Origin: DATKXO01 sp035528995
Lineage (GTDB): Bacteria > Planctomycetota > Phycisphaerae > UBA1845
Length of the DNA: 25,440 bases
Direction: 5' to 3'
NCBI GenBank assembly: GCA_035528995.1
Contig: DATKXO010000244.1
Location: 1 to 25,440 of the forward strand
Every line of letters begins with the position of its first letter. Positions within the stretch are counted from its first letter, which is position 1. Shown in pieces: positions 25,021 through 25,440 of this stretch. The notes below the pieces were generated by a model. The model did not search any database. It worked only from the letters and a program-made list of their open reading frames with translations, and was not told the origin of the DNA. Made by a program: the position numbers and the translations under genes.

Positions 25021-25362
25021 ATGGCTACTACAACAGGACCACGCGGCGGCGTCAAGCGGCAGGATCGGAATGGGGGCGACGAGGCGGGTGGGGTGGTGGC
25101 CGACCAACTCGAGGAGCTGGCCCGCCAGGGAGCCCGGGAGATGCTCATGGCGGCCCTGCAGGACGAGCGCGACGCCTACCTCGGCCGTGGCCGCTACGAG
25201 CGGAGCGACGTTCATCGCGGCTACCGCAACGGCCGCACGCCGCACCGCCTGTCGTTGCCGCACTTCTTGCCCTTCCGTTTGCGGTCCAGACGGGCCAGCT
25301 CCTGCGCCGTCGGCGTCTGGATGCCCGATTCCGTAGCCAGCCCGGTCAGGAACTCCCCATAG
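25021..25362 (+). pseudogene. IS256-family (Mutator-type) transposase, 5' fragment
   Basis: The first about 77 residues match the N-terminus of IS256-family transposases: LEELARQGAREMLMAALQ, then ERDAYLGRGRYER and HRGYRNGRTP. An AGGAGG precedes the ATG. Full-length members have about 400 residues with a DDE catalytic core. Here the family resemblance stops near 25250, just after RTPHRL; the remaining frame (to 25362) is antisense to another transposase fragment and is meaningless. The DDE core is therefore missing, and the gene is dead unless it is restored elsewhere. Family call is good; the exact breakpoint is uncertain by several bases. Confidence 0.75.
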
Positions 25363-25440
25363 GTTTCGCCTGTTTCCTTCCGCACGATGGAGCGCATGGC
25401 CGCATTGGCCTCCATGGTCGAGGCGTCCACAGCCAGAGTC
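25251..25440 (-). pseudogene. IS1182/IS5-superfamily-like transposase fragment, internal part, runs off the window
   Basis: The minus-strand frame is open to the window end and contains DASTMEANAAMRSIVRK, then ETGETYGEFL and ARLDRKRKGKK. This pattern is recalled from DDE transposases of the IS1182 type, where a catalytic Asp lies in the VDASTxEANA segment. In intact proteins this block is followed by an SN-x-DW-like motif. Here it turns into IS256-derived sequence after GND at 25251, so the C-terminal half is lost. The N-terminal half lies beyond 25440. Family call is from memory of the motif, without a search. Confidence 0.6.

Overview
The window is GC-rich bacterial DNA with long intergenic gaps. 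Two small secreted proteins end in a PEP-CTERM sorting signal, several large proteins fuse an enzyme domain to tetratricopeptide (TPR) repeats, and sulfatase-fold enzymes are strikingly over-represented. Together these suggest a planctomycete (Phycisphaerae-like) or a similar exosortase-bearing Gram-negative lineage. The taxon is inferred, because no phylogenetic marker is present.

Layout. 1-5743: a GT39-type membrane glycosyltransferase (+) converges on a sulfatase-fold lipoprotein (-), then a GT39-TPR fusion starts divergently (+). 5744-11396: two large sulfatase-fold/TPR fusions on the minus strand, probably one transcription unit. 11397-16541: a second GT39-TPR fusion (-), divergent from an STT3-like oligosaccharyltransferase (+). 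16542-18385: a PEP-CTERM protein (-) with a clear terminator and a long upstream region holding repeats. 18386-22234: two tandemly duplicated sulfatase-fold/TPR proteins (+). 22235-24315: a lipoprotein-type methionine sulfoxide reductase A and a second PEP-CTERM protein (+). 24316-25440: a short tandem repeat, a tRNA-Gly(CCC) with its own promoter and terminator-like hairpin, then a junction between two broken transposase genes.

How the genes may work together. The three GT39-like proteins and the STT3-like protein belong to families that use polyprenyl-linked sugars on the outer face of the cytoplasmic membrane. The five sulfatase-fold proteins are exported or membrane-anchored. All five carry Thr where a true sulfatase has the Cys/Ser that becomes formylglycine, so they are more likely phospho- or other group transferases/hydrolases than classical sulfatases. 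The TPR module of one GT39 fusion resembles that of two sulfatase-fold fusions. This suggests one envelope glycan or glycoprotein assembly and modification system, with the PEP-CTERM proteins as possible clients. That system is an inference; the domain content and motifs are read directly from the sequence.
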